Assembly: GCF_000382365.1 (NCBI RefSeq)
Contig: NZ_KB908229.1
Coordinates: 1 to 64,000 of the forward strand
Length of the DNA stretch: 64,000 nt
Reading direction: 5' to 3'
Source of the DNA: Pannonibacter phragmitetus DSM 14782
GTDB lineage: Bacteria > Pseudomonadota > Alphaproteobacteria > Rhizobiales > Stappiaceae
Part shown: positions 62,127 through 64,000 of the stretch, in pieces
Numbering within the stretch: position 1 is the first letter of the stretch
Layout of the letters: every line of letters starts with the position of its first letter
Translations under genes and position numbers: made by a program
The notes under the pieces: model-generated
What the model was told of the DNA's origin: nothing
Databases searched by the model: none
What the model saw: only the letters and a program-made list of their open reading frames with translations

Positions 62127-63224
62127 ATGCCCCGCTCCATGGCGCAAGCAATCCGCCTTCTCACCGCCGTGCTGGCGCTGGCGAGCCTTGTCACGGGCCT
62201 TGGCGCCGGGCTGGCGCGGCTGGGGCTTTTCGATCTTGCCCTTTCAGTTTCGGACCGGCATTCGGTCTTCATGCTCTGCGGCTTCTTCGGCACCCTGATC
62301 GCGCTGGAGCGGGCGGTGGCGCAAGGCTCGGCTGCAGCCCTCGCCGTGCCTGCTGTATCTGGGATCGGCGCCGTTCTGATCTGGTTCGAGCCGCAGTCAG
62401 CCGCCCTCGCCTTCCTTGCTGCCGGTGCAGGCCTTGGCATTCTGAGCGCGCAGGCGGCGCTGGCGCTGCGCACCCTGTTCAGCGTCGTCTTGCTGGTGGC
62501 TGCAGTGCTTTGGCCCATAGGCACGGGCATGTGGCTCCTCACCGGTGACCCGGCCCTTGCCGCTTATATCTGGCTGGGTTTCCTCATCCTCACCATCACG
62601 GCGGAACGGATCGAACTGTCCCGCCTGCGCCAGCGCGGGCCTCTGCAGGCCGGATTGCTGGTCCCGCTGGTTGCCGTCTTCTGCCTCGGGCTGCTGACGG
62701 GCGAGCCCTTTGCCGGAGTGCCCTGGTTCACAGGCGCGGCGCTCGCCGGGCTTGCCCTGTGGCTGACGGTCAATGACGTGGCGCTGATCACCATAAGGGG
62801 CGAAGGCCTTGCCCGCTATTCCGCCGCCGCCCTTCTGTGCGGCTATGGCTGGCTGCTCGTGGCCGCAGCAGCGCTGCTGATCCTGCCGCCGGGAACTTCT
62901 GCGGCGGGGCATGACATTGCGCTGCATGCCATCGGCCTCGGCTTCGTGCTGTCCATGGTCTTTGCCCATGCCCCCATCATCCTGCCCGCCGTCGCAGGCA
63001 TGCGCATCCGCTATTCGGCCGCGCTCTACCTGCCGCTTGCGCTTCTGCAAGGCGCAACGGCGTTGCGGGTGGCGGGCAACCTGCTGGAACAGGACAGCCT
63101 GCGCAATGCGTCAGGCTGGCTCACCATGGGCGCGCTCGGCCTCTATGCAGCAACACTTATTCTCTCCAGCCGGCACCGCCAGCGCAAAGCCTGTGCAGCG
63201 CACAACAACCGTCATCCAGTTTGA
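62127..63224 (+). CDS. NnrS-like polytopic membrane protein
   Basis: A 365-residue inner-membrane protein with about eleven hydrophobic helices. Motifs recalling NnrS-type haem-copper membrane proteins are FMLCGFFGTLIALERAVAQG, HDIALHAIGLGFVLSMVFAHAPIILPAVAGMRIRYSAALYLPLALLQGATALRVAG. NnrS relieves NO-related stress. The resemblance is moderate and the family call is tentative. A start at MAQAIRLL (62139) is also possible. Confidence 0.68.
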   Translation: MPRSMAQAIRLLTAVLALASLVTGLGAGLARLGLFDLALSVSDRHSVFMLCGFFGTLIALERAVAQGSAAALAVPAVSGIGAVLIWFEPQSAALAFLAAGAGLGILSAQAALALRTLFSVVLLVAAVLWPIGTGMWLLTGDPALAAYIWLGFLILTITAERIELSRLRQRGPLQAGLLVPLVAVFCLGLLTGEPFAGVPWFTGAALAGLALWLTVNDVALITIRGEGLARYSAAALLCGYGWLLVAAAALLILPPGTSAAGHDIALHAIGLGFVLSMVFAHAPIILPAVAGMRIRYSAALYLPLALLQGATALRVAGNLLEQDSLRNASGWLTMGALGLYAATLILSSRHRQRKACAAHNNRHPV

Positions 63225-63234
63225 CCTGGCTCAA
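63221..63234 (+). promoter_or_regulatory. FNR/NNR-type half-matched box upstream of pseudoazurin
   Basis: TTGAC-CTGG-CTCAA, eight of ten FNR positions. Its centre is 77 bases before the gene; the start would be near 63269, leader 35 bases with GGAG. Confidence 0.55.
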
Positions 63235-63303
63235 CGTCGCCCGCCGTGCCGGAGGCTATTTCTTCCACATACCTGAATTTAAAATTCAACTTTGGAGAAT
63301 GTC

Positions 63304-63735
63304 ATGTCCATCAATTCCCTCATCCTCGCCACGGCTATGGTCGTCAGCCTCACCGGCATGGCCGCAGCGGCCGATCATGAAGTCAAGATGCTGAACAAGG
63401 GCGAGGCCGGTGCCATGGTCTTCGAGCCGGAACTGATCACCATCGCTCCCGGCGACACCGTCACTTTCAAGGCGACGGATGCCGGCCACAACGCTGAAAC
63501 CATCCCCGGCATGCTGCCGGAAGGCGCCGAACCCTTCGTTGGAAAGATGGGCAAGGATGTCACTGTCACCTTCACTGAGGAAGGCGTCTACGGCATCAAA
63601 TGCAAGCCGCATCTGGGCATGGGCATGGTCGCCGCCGTCGTCGTCGGCGCCCCGGTCAATCTGGAAACCGCCAAGACCGTCAAGACCCCCGGCAAGGCCG
63701 GCAAGAAGTTCGAAGCCCTGCTCGGCGGGCTTTGA
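63304..63735 (+). CDS. paz: pseudoazurin, periplasmic blue copper protein
   Basis: A 143-residue cupredoxin with signal [22 protein letters not shown]. Mature start [45 protein letters not shown] gives the first Cu His; [12 protein letters not shown] supplies Cys, His and Met. It carries electrons from the bc1 complex to NirK and NosZ. The start MSINSLI has GGAG upstream. Last gene of the island in view. Confidence 0.95.
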   Translation: MSINSLILATAMVVSLTGMAAAADHEVKMLNKGEAGAMVFEPELITIAPGDTVTFKATDAGHNAETIPGMLPEGAEPFVGKMGKDVTVTFTEEGVYGIKCKPHLGMGMVAAVVVGAPVNLETAKTVKTPGKAGKKFEALLGGL

Positions 63736-63860
63736 ACGGCATTGGGACGAGGCGGCAATCTGGCCACCACCGCACGGCTTTTCAGCCCCCTTCCCCTTGA
63801 GGGACAGTGTTTACTTTGGACGCACGGAGGAAGATTGGGCCTTCGTTTTGCCGCAGCGCC
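63736..63860. other. intergenic stretch after pseudoazurin
   Basis: No gene is seen between the paz stop and the first palindromic repeat. A degenerate piece of the same repeat (CCCCCTTCCCCTTGAGGGA, 63786-63804) is recognisable; otherwise nothing can be assigned. Confidence 0.5.
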
Positions 63861-63910
63861 CCTCTCCCCCCTTGAGGGGGAGATGTCTGCGTCAGCAGAC
63901 AGAGGGGGGT
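63861..63910 (+). repeat. alphaproteobacterial-type palindromic intergenic repeat, copy 1
   Basis: 50-base element. Read on the minus strand it has conserved flanks ACCCCCCTCTG and CATCTCCCCCTCAAG around a small hairpin TCTGC-TGAC-GCAGA, then a second arm GGGGGGAG pairing with CTCCCCC. Lies 126 bases after paz. Confidence 0.75.
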
Positions 63911-63960
63911 AGCAGCGCCTCAATACGGCAGGCCCTCTCTTACAACCGGACAGGCTGCAT

Positions 63961-64000
63961 ACCCCCCTCTGCCCCCTGCCGGGGGCATCTCCCCCTCAAG
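63961..64000 (-). repeat. palindromic intergenic repeat, copy 2 (inverted, cut by window end)
   Basis: Same flanks as copy 1 in opposite orientation, but its inner hairpin is CCCCC-TGCC-GGGGG: all five stem pairs differ or are kept by compensation. The element continues past the window edge. Confidence 0.75.

Noticed and set aside
63861-64000. CRISPR array at the right edge
   Set aside because: Only two copies in opposite orientation with internal palindromes and no spacer pattern; this is an interspersed repeat.

Overview
The window looks like a chromosomal piece of a GC-rich, denitrifying alphaproteobacterium. Support comes from the Rhizobium-type glycerol ABC transporter genes, the NnrR/NarR/NnrU regulatory set, the nosRZDFYLX order and the narK-G-H-J-I operon with a fused narK. 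The Stappiaceae/Pannonibacter neighbourhood is my guess from gene content only. No tRNA, rRNA or CRISPR array was seen, and no gap between genes exceeds about 270 bases.

Left part (1-27.7 kb), carbon catabolism. An IS256-type element enters from the left edge and has broken glpP, the permease gene of a glycerol/polyol ABC transporter. Behind it, on the minus strand, lie glpT, glpS, a ThDP-dependent enzyme and an FGGY kinase. A GlpD-like dehydrogenase and a GntR regulator diverge from them. Next come a small LysR/flavin monooxygenase/RidA/DUF1028 cluster; a LysR gene divergent from an operon of Fe-alcohol dehydrogenase, aldehyde dehydrogenase, TRAP transporter (dctPQM), D-lactate dehydrogenase and an ornithine-cyclodeaminase/threonine-dehydratase-like pair; and a four-gene module of MerA-like flavoprotein, CDP-alcohol phosphatidyltransferase, TVP38/DedA membrane protein and an NDH-2-like flavoprotein.

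Right part (27.7-63.7 kb), one nearly complete denitrification island. A DUF2946-like protein plus nosRZDFYLX reduces N2O. On the minus strand, narK-narGHJI-PPIase-DUF2478 imports and reduces nitrate, with narR divergent. An ubiD-ubiX-nnrU operon and mog (Mo cofactor) follow. Then come norCBQD with two small redox-like proteins (NO reduction), a DUF2249 gene, nnrR, nirK-nirV with a helical protein of unknown function, a DUF59 gene with an NnrS-like membrane protein, and pseudoazurin, the likely electron donor to NirK/NosZ.

Regulation is unusually readable. FNR/NNR/NarR-type boxes (TTGAY-N4-ATCAA) precede nos, narK, narR and ubiD, with a weaker one before pseudoazurin. NnrR-type boxes (TTGYG-N4-CRCAA and close variants) precede mog/norC, the DUF1858 gene, nirK and the DUF59-nnrS-like pair, with a weaker one before DUF2249. 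GC-rich hairpins sit at junctions inside several operons, between modules needed in different amounts. The right edge carries an inverted pair of palindromic intergenic repeats whose inner stems covary.
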